This document shows, in pieces, positions 28,816 through 38,403 of a stretch of DNA of 64,000 nt. Position 1 is the first letter of the stretch; each line of letters starts with the position of its first letter. The notes beneath the pieces are model-generated. The model was not told the origin of the DNA, did no database searches, and saw only the letters and a program-made list of their open reading frames with translations. Source of the stretch: Adhaeribacter aerolatus (GTDB lineage: Bacteria > Bacteroidota > Bacteroidia > Cytophagales > Hymenobacteraceae); contig NZ_BJYS01000004.1 in assembly GCF_007991635.1 (NCBI RefSeq), positions 159,404 through 223,403 of the forward strand. The letters are read 5' to 3'. A program made the translations under genes and the position numbers.

Positions 28816-30678
28816 ATGTCTTTCTGGACACGCTTACTTAATCTAACCAAACCTACGCCGGCTACTGGCAAACCACCTTTATCGGTAAAAGAACGGTTTA
28901 CCGCTCTAAAAAATATTCCGGCTTTTCTGCAGCTTATCTGGGAGACCAACCGGGCTATGGCCCTGGGTAGCATTCTGGTGCGCATCGTACGGGCGGCCAT
29001 TCCGCTGGCCATGCTACAGGTTGCCCGCCTGATTATTGACGAAGTTATTTTCCTGACGCAGCACACCGGCCAGTACAGCCATTCGCATTTGTTTAACCTG
29101 GTGCTGATTGAGTTTGGCCTAGCCATTTTCTCGGATATACTCAACCGCGGCGCCGCGCTGCTCGATAGTTTACTCGGTGATTTGCTCGCCAACAGCACTT
29201 CGGTAAAATTAATGGAACACGCCGCTACCCTGGACCTGGACCAGTTTGAAGACGCTAACTTTTACGATAAACTCGAACGGGCGCGGCGGCAAACGCTTAG
29301 CCGAACGGTATTAATGTCGCAGGTGCTGGGGCAGATGCAGGATGCTATTACCATGGCTTTTCTGGCTGTAGGTTTGCTCACCTTTAATCCCTGGCTGATT
29401 GTGCTGCTGATAATTGCGGTTATTCCGGCTTTTTTGGGCGAATCTCATTTTAACGAACGTAGTTACTCTTTGGTACATGGCTGGACGCCCGAACGCCGCG
29501 AACTAGATTATCTGCGCCTAACCGGGGCCAGCGACGAAACCGCCAAAGAAATTAAAATATTCGGCTTGTCCGGTTTTCTGATCGATCGTTTTCGGGAATT
29601 ATCAGACCGCTTTTATACCGATAACCGAAAGCTGGCCATTAAGCGGGCCAGTTGGGGCAGTTTGTTTGCCGCTCTGGGCAGCGCTGGTTACTACGGGGCT
29701 TACCTGTTTATTATTATCCGCACCGTAAACGGACATATTTCCATTGGTGATCTTACTTTTTACGCCGGCTCGTTTGCCCGCATGCGCGGCTTACTCGAAA
29801 GTATCCTCAACCGGTTTTCGAGCATAGCCGAAGGGGCCCTTTACCTGCAGGATTTCTTTGATTTCTTCGCCATTAAGCCCAATATTTTGCCTAAACCCAA
29901 TGCCCGGCCTTTCCCCAACCCCATTCGGGAAGGTTTTCGGTTCGATAACGTGGGTTTTAAGTATAGCAACTCCGATAAATGGGCCATCCGGAATTTAAAT
30001 TTCACCTTAAAGGCCGGCGAAAAACTAGCGCTGGTTGGGGAGAACGGCGCCGGTAAAACCACTTTGGTAAAATTATTGGCCCGCCTTTACGACCCCACTG
30101 AAGGGCGTATTCTGCTGGACGGCTACGATTTACACGAATACAACCCGGTAGACCTACGCCGCAATATTGGCGTAATATTTCAGGATTTTGTTAAATTTCA
30201 GATGACGGCTGCCCATAATATTGCGGTGGGACGCATCGAAGAAAAAGATAACCAGCCCCGCATCCAAACCTCGGCGGCACAAAGCCTGGCCGATACCGTT
30301 ATTAATAAATTGCCCGACGGTTATAACCAAATGATTGGCCGCCGGTTTGCCAAGGGCGTAGATTTATCGGGGGGCGAGTGGCAGAAAATAGCGCTGGGCC
30401 GGGCTTACATGCGCGATGCCCAGTTGCTAATTCTGGATGAACCCACCGCCGCGCTGGACGCCCGTGCCGAACACGAAGTTTTCCAGCGTTTTGCCGAACT
30501 GACCCACGGCAAGACAGCCGTGCTTATTTCTCACCGGTTTTCAACGGTAAGAATGGCTGATCGCATTCTGGTAATCGAACGCGGCCAGTTGCTGGAAATC
30601 GGCTCGCACCAGGAATTACTCGCCCTCAACGGCCGCTACGCCGAGCTGTTTAACCTGCAAGCCAAAGGCTACCAATAA
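28816..30678 (+). CDS. ABC exporter, fused permease and ATPase
   Basis: 620 aa half-transporter: a six-helix membrane domain (about 35-350) then an ATPase domain. The P-loop is GENGAGKTT (about 407-415), the signature LSGGEWQK begins at Leu517, Walker B is LLILDEPTAALD (Asp541-Glu542) and the switch His is in LISHRFST. Probably exports a lipid, peptide or drug; the substrate is not deducible. It is not closely like the second ABC exporter at 58229 (signature LSGGQ). The ATG at 28816 gives a short soluble N-terminus as usual for this group. Confidence 0.9.
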   Translation: MSFWTRLLNLTKPTPATGKPPLSVKERFTALKNIPAFLQLIWETNRAMALGSILVRIVRAAIPLAMLQVARLIIDEVIFLTQHTGQYSHSHLFNLVLIEFGLAIFSDILNRGAALLDSLLGDLLANSTSVKLMEHAATLDLDQFEDANFYDKLERARRQTLSRTVLMSQVLGQMQDAITMAFLAVGLLTFNPWLIVLLIIAVIPAFLGESHFNERSYSLVHGWTPERRELDYLRLTGASDETAKEIKIFGLSGFLIDRFRELSDRFYTDNRKLAIKRASWGSLFAALGSAGYYGAYLFIIIRTVNGHISIGDLTFYAGSFARMRGLLESILNRFSSIAEGALYLQDFFDFFAIKPNILPKPNARPFPNPIREGFRFDNVGFKYSNSDKWAIRNLNFTLKAGEKLALVGENGAGKTTLVKLLARLYDPTEGRILLDGYDLHEYNPVDLRRNIGVIFQDFVKFQMTAAHNIAVGRIEEKDNQPRIQTSAAQSLADTVINKLPDGYNQMIGRRFAKGVDLSGGEWQKIALGRAYMRDAQLLILDEPTAALDARAEHEVFQRFAELTHGKTAVLISHRFSTVRMADRILVIERGQLLEIGSHQELLALNGRYAELFNLQAKGYQ

Positions 30679-30884
30679 TTAATATCAACCCCAAGGCCTA
30701 CAAAACAGTTGTCTGGTTTTGCTAATCCGGATGTAAACTTGAATGAGCCATGCGAAGTGCCGAAATAATTAGTTACCTTTATTTAACAGAACGACCCCTA
30801 AATTTTTGCCGAAAATCCACTCTGGTAAATGCTGGCTGAAAATATTGAAAAATGAAACGGCTGGTTAGCATTAGTTCCAGGTTT

Positions 30885-30892
30885 TATATTTG
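30885..30892 (+). promoter_or_regulatory. Candidate -7 box of the HEAT/cyclophilin gene
   Basis: TATATTTG matches TAnnTTTG. It overlaps the TTG at 30890 that a longest-ORF call would use, which argues for the ATG at 30917 as the start. Confidence 0.45.
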
Positions 30893-30916
30893 CCTTTAAG
30901 TTTTAGCTTGTCCGGA

Positions 30917-32866
30917 ATGGCCCGCATTTATTTAATCCTGCTCTTGTTTATTTTTGCCTGCCAGCGGCCGATGCAAACTGGTCGGGTAAGACATGAAAAA
31001 CATCCCATTCCGGTAAATAAATTCGCAGATGCTACCCTCCGGCAAATCATTACTTTACAGGACGAACGCAAAACCGACCAGCTATTACCTTTCCTGCAAC
31101 ACGCATCGCCGGTGTACCGGCAGCAAGCGGCCCTGGCCTTGGCCTCGGTGCAGGCGCCGGCAACCATACCGGCCTTAGTGCCTTTGCTCGCCGATAAAGA
31201 ATCAATCGTGCGTCGTGCGGCGGCGTATGCCCTGGGCCAGATAGGCGATGTAGCGGCCGAAGATATTTTAATCCGGTATGTTACTTTAGAAAAAACCGCC
31301 GCCGTTCACGCTGAAATAACCGAAGCTCTGGGTAAATGCGCTACCCAGAAAGGTTTAAATTTTTTAACCAGTTTCACGCTGACCAACGATACCGAAAAAG
31401 CTGGTCAGATGTGGGGGATTTACCGGACCAATGCCAAAAATTTAAATTACCGTGCGGCTGCCCGTAAAGCCGTTAGCTACCTGGATATTAGCAATATACA
31501 ACCGGTGCGATTAGGAGCGGCTCATTTCCTGGCCCGCACGCCTAAACTTAACTTAGCGCCTTACAGCAAAAGTTTAAGCCAGTTTGCCGCTACCGATCCC
31601 AGTCCGGAGGTACGAATGGCCTTAGCCTCGGCCCTGGCGAAAGCGAAAGCCGCCGATACCGAAAAAATATTGCTGGCCCTGGTGCAAAAAGATTCAGACT
31701 ACCGGGTACGCATCAACGCTATCAGAGCCTTAAGTAGCGCTGATTTTGCAAGTGTTAAAGAAACTATTTACACGGCCTTAAATGATAAGAACCCCAACAC
31801 GGCCCTGGCCGCCGCAGATTATCTTTTAATTAAAGCGTCGCCGGCAGAAACAAATATTTTGCTAAAGCAGGCCGAAGAACAAACAAACTGGCGGGTACGG
31901 GCAACCTTGCTGGCGGCAGCGCTGAAAACAAAACCGGAAAAAGACGCTTTGGGGCAAAAAATAATGCAGCGTTTTAGCCAAAGCCCGAACATTTACGAGC
32001 AAGGCGCCTTGCTAAGCGCTTTGGCCCAAGATTTTCAGGCTTACCCGTTTATTCAGGAAGCAACCTTTGCTAATATTTCCCCGGTGCTCGCCTCCTACGG
32101 CATCCAGGCCCTGGCCGATATGCGGAAAGAAAAAAATTTCCCCGATAGTTTAAAAGCAACTTTTGCCGGTATTTTTCAGCGGGCTATAGAAGCTGACGAT
32201 GTTGCTTTAATTGCAATTTCGGCGGGTTTGCTGCAACAACCCGAACTGAACTTTAAAGCAGCTTATCCGGACCCTTCTTTTCTGAAAACTGCCCGCGACA
32301 AACTCTTGCTGCCCCGCGACATGGAAACTTACCAGGAATTAGATAAAACCATCCGGTATTTCGAAGATTTACCGCCGGCTCCGGCTCCGCCAAACCCTTA
32401 TACCCACCCCATCGACTGGGCCTTGGTGCAGCAAATCAAGCCGCGGCAAAAAGTATCTTTACTAACGGCTCAGGGCGTAATTACACTGGAATTATTTACC
32501 GAAGAAGCCCCGGCTACCGTCGCGAATTTTGTACAACTAGCCCGGACAGGCTTTTTTGATGGCAAAAACTTTCACCGGGTGGTTCCTAACTTTGTGGTGC
32601 AGGGTGGCGATCCGCGCGGCGACGGCTGGGGCAGCACCGATTATGCTATTCGCTCGGAGTTGGCTAATTTACGCTACGGCGAAGGATATGTGGGTATGGC
32701 CTCCGCCGGCAAAGATACCGAAAGCTGCCAGTGGTTTATTACCCACTCTCCCACCCCTCACCTCGACGGCCGTTATACAATTTTTGCGAAAGTAATCTCC
32801 GGCATGGAAACGGTACACCGTCTGGAAATTGACGATAAAATTCAAAAGTTGAGCCTGATAGATTAA
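30917..32866 (+). CDS. HEAT-repeat lipoprotein with C-terminal cyclophilin-type peptidyl-prolyl isomerase
   Basis: 649 aa from ATG 30917; a TTG 27 bp upstream is also in frame but overlaps a promoter-like box. The signal peptide ends in a lipobox (FIFAC, Cys15). HEAT/PBS-lyase-type repeats cover about 40-330 (ALASVQAPATIPALVPLLAD, RAAAYALGQIGD). A cyclophilin domain occupies about the last 140 residues (ITLELFTEEAPATVANFVQL, FHRVVPNFVVQGGDPRGDG, FITHSPTPHLDGRYTIFAKV). Likely a periplasm-facing protein-folding factor with a protein-binding scaffold. This pairing is recurrent in Bacteroidetes; role inferred. Confidence 0.88.
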   Translation: MARIYLILLLFIFACQRPMQTGRVRHEKHPIPVNKFADATLRQIITLQDERKTDQLLPFLQHASPVYRQQAALALASVQAPATIPALVPLLADKESIVRRAAAYALGQIGDVAAEDILIRYVTLEKTAAVHAEITEALGKCATQKGLNFLTSFTLTNDTEKAGQMWGIYRTNAKNLNYRAAARKAVSYLDISNIQPVRLGAAHFLARTPKLNLAPYSKSLSQFAATDPSPEVRMALASALAKAKAADTEKILLALVQKDSDYRVRINAIRALSSADFASVKETIYTALNDKNPNTALAAADYLLIKASPAETNILLKQAEEQTNWRVRATLLAAALKTKPEKDALGQKIMQRFSQSPNIYEQGALLSALAQDFQAYPFIQEATFANISPVLASYGIQALADMRKEKNFPDSLKATFAGIFQRAIEADDVALIAISAGLLQQPELNFKAAYPDPSFLKTARDKLLLPRDMETYQELDKTIRYFEDLPPAPAPPNPYTHPIDWALVQQIKPRQKVSLLTAQGVITLELFTEEAPATVANFVQLARTGFFDGKNFHRVVPNFVVQGGDPRGDGWGSTDYAIRSELANLRYGEGYVGMASAGKDTESCQWFITHSPTPHLDGRYTIFAKVISGMETVHRLEIDDKIQKLSLID

Positions 32867-32917
32867 GCCTTGGTCCAGCATCCAGCCACCGAATTAAGCT
32901 TCTTCCGGGAAAGTCAG

Positions 32918-33715
32918 CTAAACTGCTTTACGAGGACCATTGAGGGTAATATTTTCCCGGTCGAAAGCGGCCCGGATGCGGTCGTGTAAATCGTTGGTCA
33001 GGCCGCCAATATTTTCCCGGATGGTCCAGGCCCGGCCAATAACAGCAATACCTGCATCGGTATTTTCGGTAACTACCTGCGGGGCGGGCTCCTGCAAAAT
33101 GCGGTCATCGGTTTTAATAATGTCCTGAACTAAACTCTTGGCTTGTTCAATGTCGTTGCCATGCTGCACAACCAGGCGTACTTCGGTGCGCCGGTTCGGT
33201 TCTACATCGTGGTTGGTTATGGTGCTGTTGGCCAGCGGACCGTTGGGAATATAAATAGTTTTGTTATCGGCGGTTTTAATAACAGTATTTAAAATATTAA
33301 TAATATGCACCCGGCCGCCCACGCCTTGCGCCTCTATGTAATCGCCCACCCGGAAAGGTTTAATTGCCAGAATAAGCACCCCACCGGCAAAATTAGAAAG
33401 GCTGCCCTGCAACGCTAAGCCCACTGCCAAACCGGCCGAGGCCAGCACCGCAAAAATAGAAGTCATTTCTACGCCTAATTGCCCGATTACCAGAATCAGC
33501 AGCAGCACCCGGAGCGTAACATTTAAAATATTGCTCATAAATGGCCGCAACGTCGGGTCGACGTGGTACGAAGTCATGACGTTGTTTACAATTTTCACCA
33601 GCCGTTTAATCACCCATAAGCCAATCAGGAAAATAATAATGGCCGCCAGCAGGCGGGTACCGTAAGTTATCAGGTAAGTAGTTATCAGTTGGGGGTAGCG
33701 GCTTAAATCTAACAT
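32918..33715 (-). CDS. Small-conductance mechanosensitive channel (MscS family)
   Basis: 265 aa, MscS-core size. The N-terminal helices are followed by the pore helix TM3 (VLASAGLAVGLALQGSLSNF, with the Ala/Gly packing pattern), then the beta domain (FRVGDYIEAQGVGGRVHIIN, IYIPNGPLANSTITN). The Asn in the PNG/N motif and the C-terminal alpha/beta domain are present. It relieves osmotic pressure at the inner membrane. It converges with the HEAT/cyclophilin gene and lies 69 bp past the M23 peptidase gene on the same strand. Confidence 0.93.
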   Translation of the reverse strand: MLDLSRYPQLITTYLITYGTRLLAAIIIFLIGLWVIKRLVKIVNNVMTSYHVDPTLRPFMSNILNVTLRVLLLILVIGQLGVEMTSIFAVLASAGLAVGLALQGSLSNFAGGVLILAIKPFRVGDYIEAQGVGGRVHIINILNTVIKTADNKTIYIPNGPLANSTITNHDVEPNRRTEVRLVVQHGNDIEQAKSLVQDIIKTDDRILQEPAPQVVTENTDAGIAVIGRAWTIRENIGGLTNDLHDRIRAAFDRENITLNGPRKAV

Positions 33716-33784
33716 GGGTAAAGGCTTCGGGTAAAAGAAATATTTGAGGTTTGGTAAAGCAAATAAAGTCGTTTGGGTAAAAAG

Positions 33785-34480
33785 TCAATCTAAATACTTA
33801 CACTGTAGCAGCAGGTTGGGCTCAATACATATTTGCCGGAACTGCTCTAATTGAGCTGCAGCACAAACGCCCGGAAAATCCCCGGAAAGACCCAGCATAT
33901 CGGTTATAACCTGGAAATGCAGGTGCGGCGGCCAGTCGCCGTTCTCAGGGTAAGGCCCCACCTCCGAAAAAGCTGCACCTTTATCTATTTTCTGGCCAAC
34001 GCTTAAAGATGTAAGCGAATTGCGGGTTAAGTGACCATATAAAGTGTAAAAAATATTCCCTTCCAGTTCGTGCTCCAGAATAATGCAGGGGCCGTAATCG
34101 CCGAAATTAGCATTATCCCGAAAACTGTGCACCCGACCGGGCAGCGGGGCCAGCACCGGGGTAAAAGCCGGCAACCAAATATCTACCCCCAAATGAATCG
34201 TACGTTTTTCAGAGTCGGTATTAAAATGGTGGCTGCGCCGGTAAATAACCCGGTTTTCCAGGTAGCCCCCTACCCCAACGGTTATGTTTTGCTGCTGCAT
34301 TACCTGCTGAATCAGCGCGGCAAAAGCTGCCGTGTCTTCTAAATCAGTACCTTCCCAAAAAGGATTCTCCGCCGAAAAGTCCAGCCGGCCCACCTGCGGC
34401 CCGTTTATGTCTATTGGCAAAACCGGGCCAATGGCCGTCCGGTGTTTCCGTAAAATATCTGGTAAAGCATTTTCTGACAT
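33785..34480 (-). CDS. M23-family metallopeptidase (LytM-like), apparently cytoplasmic
   Basis: 231 aa from the ATG at 34480. The longest ORF starts at 34531, but that leaves 15 bp to the paaE -7 box on the other strand and adds a poor N-terminus (RYLRNILTFAGKSK). The zinc motifs are HLGVD (HxxxD) and HLHFQ, with LYGHL between. The N-terminal part (HRTAIGPVLPIDINGPQ) matches the domain seen in Bacteroidetes stand-alone M23 proteins and in some aminotransferase fusions. No signal peptide or membrane helix is visible, so classical cell-wall cleavage is doubtful. Substrate unknown. Confidence 0.82.
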   Translation of the reverse strand: MSENALPDILRKHRTAIGPVLPIDINGPQVGRLDFSAENPFWEGTDLEDTAAFAALIQQVMQQQNITVGVGGYLENRVIYRRSHHFNTDSEKRTIHLGVDIWLPAFTPVLAPLPGRVHSFRDNANFGDYGPCIILEHELEGNIFYTLYGHLTRNSLTSLSVGQKIDKGAAFSEVGPYPENGDWPPHLHFQVITDMLGLSGDFPGVCAAAQLEQFRQICIEPNLLLQCKYLD

Positions 34481-34546
34481 AGCTGGCTTAGATTTGCCGG
34501 CAAAAGTAAGGATGTTGCGAAGATATCGCACAGAAAAATTAAGTCG

Positions 34547-34554
34547 TAACTTTG
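34547..34554 (+). promoter_or_regulatory. -7 box for paaE
   Basis: TAACTTTG, a full match to TAnnTTTG. It sits over the longest-ORF ATG at 34558/34552 region, so translation must begin later, at 34606. Confidence 0.5.
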
Positions 34555-34605
34555 CCCGTGCAAATATGTTTAAGGAATATTCGTTTTAAAGCCGAAAGGA
34601 TATTA

Positions 34606-35817
34606 ATGAGTAGTGCTTACCACCAGTTAAAAGTTGTTCAGGTTACCCGCGAAACGCCGGATGCTGTTACCATTTTTTTTGAACATCCGGAAAGAGAAAT
34701 AATCCCTAGTAAAGCCGGTCAGTTTTTAACCTTAATTCTGCCGTTTAAAGGCAAAAAGGAAAGGCGTTCTTACTCGCTGAGCAGCGCTCCCTACGAAGCG
34801 CCGCGCCTGGCGGTAACCGTGAAGCGGGTTCCTGGTGGTTTGGTTTCTAATTATTTGGTGGACAAATGCACCGAGGGCACCGTGATAGAAGTAATGGCGC
34901 CCATGGGCAACTTCTCCGTATCAACCGACCCAACTCAAGTCCGTAATTTGGTGCTGATTGGGGCCGGCAGCGGCATTACCCCGCTTATTTCCATTGCCAA
35001 AACCGTGTTACACGGAGAACCTAAAAGTCGCGTAAACCTTATTTACGGCAACCGCCACGAAGGCACCATTATTTTCCGGGAGCAATTGGCGGAACTGGAA
35101 GAAACCTACGCCGACCGGTTGGTAGTAGAGCACGTTTTGAGTCAGCCCAAATACACCCCGGATAGCCCAGCCAATGTAAACGGTCCGGCTCAGCCGGCTA
35201 AACTTTCCTTTAAAGACCGGCTGAAATCCTTATTCGGTCAACCGGTTCCTTCTCCGGCGGAAAACCAGAATATTAAGCCAATTGAAGGTTTAAAATATAC
35301 CGGGCGTTTGAACCAGAAAATGCTGCTGGATATTCTGCGGGACAATAACCTGACCGATTACCTGGACACGGAATTTTACCTTTGCGGCCCCGAAGGTTTA
35401 ATGGACGAAGCCCGCGAAGCTTTAAAAATATTAAAAGTAGGTCCGGACCGGATTCACAAAGAAAACTTTGTGGTTACCCACACCGATCCGCTACCGGATT
35501 CCGGCACCGTAAGCACGATAGCGGATTCAGCGGCTACTCCGGACTGCCCCATCGTAACTTTAATTTACGAAGGAACCGAATATAAAGTACCTGTTCCTAA
35601 AGATCAAACCATTCTGGAAGCCGGTTTGGCCCAGGACATTGATTTGCCTTATTCCTGCCAGGCGGGCCTATGTACCGCCTGCCGGGGCAAATGCTTATCG
35701 GGCAAAGTACACCTCGACGAGCGCGAAGGCCTCTCGGATGCCGAAATGGAAGAAGGTTACGTTTTAAACTGCGTAGGCCATCCGTTAACCGACGATGTGG
35801 TAATAGAAATTGGTTAG
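34606..35817 (+). CDS. paaE: Phenylacetyl-CoA epoxidase reductase subunit PaaE
   Basis: 403 aa from the ATG at 34606, preceded by GAAAGGA (34594-34600). An in-frame start at 34552 would overlap the promoter. The protein passes electrons from NADPH to the PaaAC oxygenase through FAD and a 2Fe-2S cluster. It shows an FAD motif RSYSLSSAP, a nucleotide-binding segment GAGSGITPLISIAK, and a C-terminal plant-type ferredoxin domain with the four Cys in DLPYSCQAGLCTACRGKC plus LNCVGHP. A Pro-rich insertion of about 45 residues (KYTPDSPANVNGP... around 185-235) lengthens it over the ~356-aa E. coli protein. It is separated from paaABCD by pepF and lies on the opposite strand. Confidence 0.93.
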   Translation: MSSAYHQLKVVQVTRETPDAVTIFFEHPEREIIPSKAGQFLTLILPFKGKKERRSYSLSSAPYEAPRLAVTVKRVPGGLVSNYLVDKCTEGTVIEVMAPMGNFSVSTDPTQVRNLVLIGAGSGITPLISIAKTVLHGEPKSRVNLIYGNRHEGTIIFREQLAELEETYADRLVVEHVLSQPKYTPDSPANVNGPAQPAKLSFKDRLKSLFGQPVPSPAENQNIKPIEGLKYTGRLNQKMLLDILRDNNLTDYLDTEFYLCGPEGLMDEAREALKILKVGPDRIHKENFVVTHTDPLPDSGTVSTIADSAATPDCPIVTLIYEGTEYKVPVPKDQTILEAGLAQDIDLPYSCQAGLCTACRGKCLSGKVHLDEREGLSDAEMEEGYVLNCVGHPLTDDVVIEIG

Positions 35818-35961
35818 TTTAGTCATTGGATGTTTGATATTAGATGTTAGATATTCGATTTCTGTTTGGAAAATATTCCTCACTGGCGCAAGTTTAGCGA
35901 AGCATACCACGAAAATTTTTAGAAAATCTATCTGGAACAAGATAAAATTAAAAAAAGCAAT

Positions 35962-37683
35962 ATGGCAGAAAATACAGCCGTTTTAGTACCCAGAAACCGA
36001 ACCTTTTTACCTCCTGATTATACCATTACCGATTGGGCTGCTATAGAGCCTTACCTCGAAAACTTAAAAAACCGGGAAATAAATTCAGCTACCGAACTGG
36101 AGCAGTGGCTGCTGGACCGCAGCGAACTGGAAAGCGTTGTAGCCGAAGACATGGGCTGGCGCTATATCCGGATGACCATAGATACCCAGGACGAAGCGGC
36201 GACCGCAGCTTTCCAATATTTTGTAAACGAGATAGAACCCAATATTGCGCCGTACGACCATGCGTTTAACCAAAAGCTGGTTACATCGGAGTATCTGCCG
36301 GAATTGGATGAAGACAAATACCGGATTTATTTGCGTTCGGTAAAAAAAGCTATCGAAATATTCCGGGAAGAAAATATTCCGCTCAACACCGAAATTACTA
36401 CCAAGCAACAGCAATATGCCGCCATTACCGGCGCCATGACCGTAACCCTGGACGGAGAAGAAATGACTTTGCAGCGGGCCGCCGATCGGCTGAAAAACCT
36501 GGACCGCAACGTGCGCCGCGAAGCGTACCTGGCCATTCAGGAACGGCGGATGCAAAACAAAGGCGAACTGAATAATTTATTCACCGAGCTCATCGGGTTG
36601 CGCCACCAGGTAGCCCAGAATGCCGGCTTTGCTAACTTCCGCGATTATATGTTTGCCGCGCTGGGCCGCTTTGATTATACCGTACAGGATTGCTTTAACT
36701 TCCACGAAGCCATTGCCACCAACGTAGTGCCGTTGAATGATGCCATCGACCGGCAACGCAAACAAAACCTGGGTTTACCCGAACTGAAGCCCTGGGATTT
36801 GGATGTGGACGATACCGGCAAGCCACCTTTAGAACCCTTCAAAACCGGCGAAGAGTTGCTGCAAAAAACCACCGAAGTATTTTACCGGTTGGATCCATTC
36901 CTGGGCGATTGCCTCGTAACCATGAAAAATATGGGCCGCCTGGATCTGGAATCGCGGAAAGGCAAAGCGCCGGGTGGCTATAATTACCCGCTCGACGAAA
37001 CCGGCGTACCGTTTATTTTTATGAATGCTACTTCTTCGTTGCGCGATGTGGTAACCATGCTGCACGAAGGCGGCCATGCCGTGCATAATTTCTTAACCCA
37101 CGAACTGCCGCTAGGCGCCTTTAAACACACGCCTTCCGAAGTGGCCGAACTGGCTTCCATGTCGATGGAGCTCATTAGCATGGACCACTGGGATTTATTT
37201 TTTAAAAACGAAGAAGAATTGCGCCGCGCGAAGAAAACGCACCTCGAAAGTGTGCTGGAAACTTTTCCTTGGGTGGCCACCATCGACCAATTCCAGCATT
37301 GGATTTACGAAAACCCCGATCATACTTTGGCAGAACGGGAAAAAACCTGGTTACAAATATTTGACCGGTTTAATCAGCACGAAGTAAACTGGGAAGGCCT
37401 GGAAGGATTCAAACCTTATATCTGGCAAAAACAACTGCACCTGTACGAGGTACCTTTTTATTACATCGAATACGCCATGGCCCAACTCGGCGCCATTGCG
37501 GTCTGGAAAAATTATAAGCAAAACCCGCAAGCCGCTTTAACCGGCTACAAGAATGCGTTAAGTCTGGGCTATACCAAATCTATTGCGGAAGTCTACGCGG
37601 CCGCTAATATTAAATTCGATTTCTCGGCCGAGTACATTAAAACGCTCACCGATTTTGTACAGGCCGAAATGGAGAAACTGTAG
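35962..37683 (+). CDS. pepF: M3-family oligoendopeptidase F-like metallopeptidase
   Basis: 573 aa. The zinc motif HEGGH (His368-Glu369, His372) lies in DVVTMLHEGGHAVHNFL, with a downstream Glu in SEVAELASMSMEL (Glu396 or 393) as third ligand. It hydrolyses cytoplasmic peptides. The ATG is 5 bp after a long A-rich run with little SD, normal for this phylum. It splits paaE from paaABCD, with no obvious functional link. A terminator hairpin follows at 37735. Confidence 0.92.
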   Translation: MAENTAVLVPRNRTFLPPDYTITDWAAIEPYLENLKNREINSATELEQWLLDRSELESVVAEDMGWRYIRMTIDTQDEAATAAFQYFVNEIEPNIAPYDHAFNQKLVTSEYLPELDEDKYRIYLRSVKKAIEIFREENIPLNTEITTKQQQYAAITGAMTVTLDGEEMTLQRAADRLKNLDRNVRREAYLAIQERRMQNKGELNNLFTELIGLRHQVAQNAGFANFRDYMFAALGRFDYTVQDCFNFHEAIATNVVPLNDAIDRQRKQNLGLPELKPWDLDVDDTGKPPLEPFKTGEELLQKTTEVFYRLDPFLGDCLVTMKNMGRLDLESRKGKAPGGYNYPLDETGVPFIFMNATSSLRDVVTMLHEGGHAVHNFLTHELPLGAFKHTPSEVAELASMSMELISMDHWDLFFKNEEELRRAKKTHLESVLETFPWVATIDQFQHWIYENPDHTLAEREKTWLQIFDRFNQHEVNWEGLEGFKPYIWQKQLHLYEVPFYYIEYAMAQLGAIAVWKNYKQNPQAALTGYKNALSLGYTKSIAEVYAAANIKFDFSAEYIKTLTDFVQAEMEKL

Positions 37684-37907
37684 TCGTTATTCGTTGTTCG
37701 TTATCCGAGGTTGGGAGATCAACTAACTGCTATCAAACCTCACAGGTCTTAAAGATCTGTGAGGTTTTTTTACCTTTAAACCATAGAGCGGCTATGAAAT
37801 CAGCTTCAAACGATTCGGTATATGCAAATAAATATAATCCAGAATTTCAAATAGAGTGTAGCTGCTTCCGTTCATTTGGAAACGAATAACGAACAACGAC
37901 TAACGAC
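37683..37907. repeat. 22-bp inverted repeat spanning the convergent pepF/paaD gene ends
   Basis: Left arm 37683-37704 (GTCGTTATTCGTTGTTCGTT AT) and right arm 37886-37907 are reverse complements with one mismatch, 181 bp apart. Related words (AACGAACAACG) recur at 41025-41046. A smaller terminator (37735-37771) lies inside. Confidence 0.6.
37735..37771 (+). terminator. Rho-independent terminator after pepF
   Basis: Stem AAACCTCACAG (37735-37745) pairs with CTGTGAGGTTT (37757-37767) and is followed by T's (TTTTTTTA). It ends 88 bp past the pepF stop. Confidence 0.8.
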
Positions 37908-37913
37908 TAACGA

Positions 37914-38396
37914 TTAAAGCGGTTTAAACTGCTCGAACATTTGGCGGCAGTTGTTGCAGTAATGCATAGCCCGGCATAAAGTGGGGCCGAAAGGGGTGCG
38001 TAAGGTGGTATTGGTGCTGTGGCAATAAGGACAGGTGGTATGTTCAAGAATATCTAAATCCGGAATAACCTGGTAAACGGGTGGCGGAGCTAAGCCAAAT
38101 GCTTGCAAGACTTTGCGCCCATTGGGGGTTATTTTATTCGTATTCCAGGGCTTATCAAAACTCATTTGCACTTTAAATTCCTGAACACCGGCGGCTGCTA
38201 AAGTTTCTTCTACGCTTTTCCGCATATAATCCATCGCCGGACAACCCGAGAAGGTGGGCGTCATATTAACCACAACCTTGTTTTCCGGTGTTACCTGCAC
38301 CTGAGTAATAACTCCTAAATCCAGGAGCGAGAGCACCGGTATTTCGGGATCCTTCACCTTTTCCAGCAGAACCAATATTTCTTCTTGCGTCCACAT
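37914..38396 (-). CDS. paaD: Phenylacetate-CoA oxygenase subunit PaaD
   Basis: 160 aa. MIP18/DUF59-type N-terminal domain (LLEKVKDPEIPVLSLLDLGV, FSGCPAMDYMRKSVEETL) and a C-terminal Cys motif CPYCHST ... LCRAMHYCNNCRQMFEQF. It supports assembly of the PaaABCE epoxidase, probably through Fe-S or iron delivery. The start is 7 bp after the paaC stop, in the same operon. Confidence 0.94.
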   Translation of the reverse strand: MWTQEEILVLLEKVKDPEIPVLSLLDLGVITQVQVTPENKVVVNMTPTFSGCPAMDYMRKSVEETLAAAGVQEFKVQMSFDKPWNTNKITPNGRKVLQAFGLAPPPVYQVIPDLDILEHTTCPYCHSTNTTLRTPFGPTLCRAMHYCNNCRQMFEQFKPL

Positions 38397-38403
38397 CAGG
38401 CAT

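Noticed and set aside
28785..29198. 137-aa minus-strand open frame over the first ABC exporter start
   Set aside because: Antisense to the membrane domain; Ser/Arg/Lys-rich, no domain.
36085..36555. 156-aa minus-strand open frame in pepF
   Set aside because: Shadow of an M3 peptidase gene with intact HExxH; no recognisable fold.
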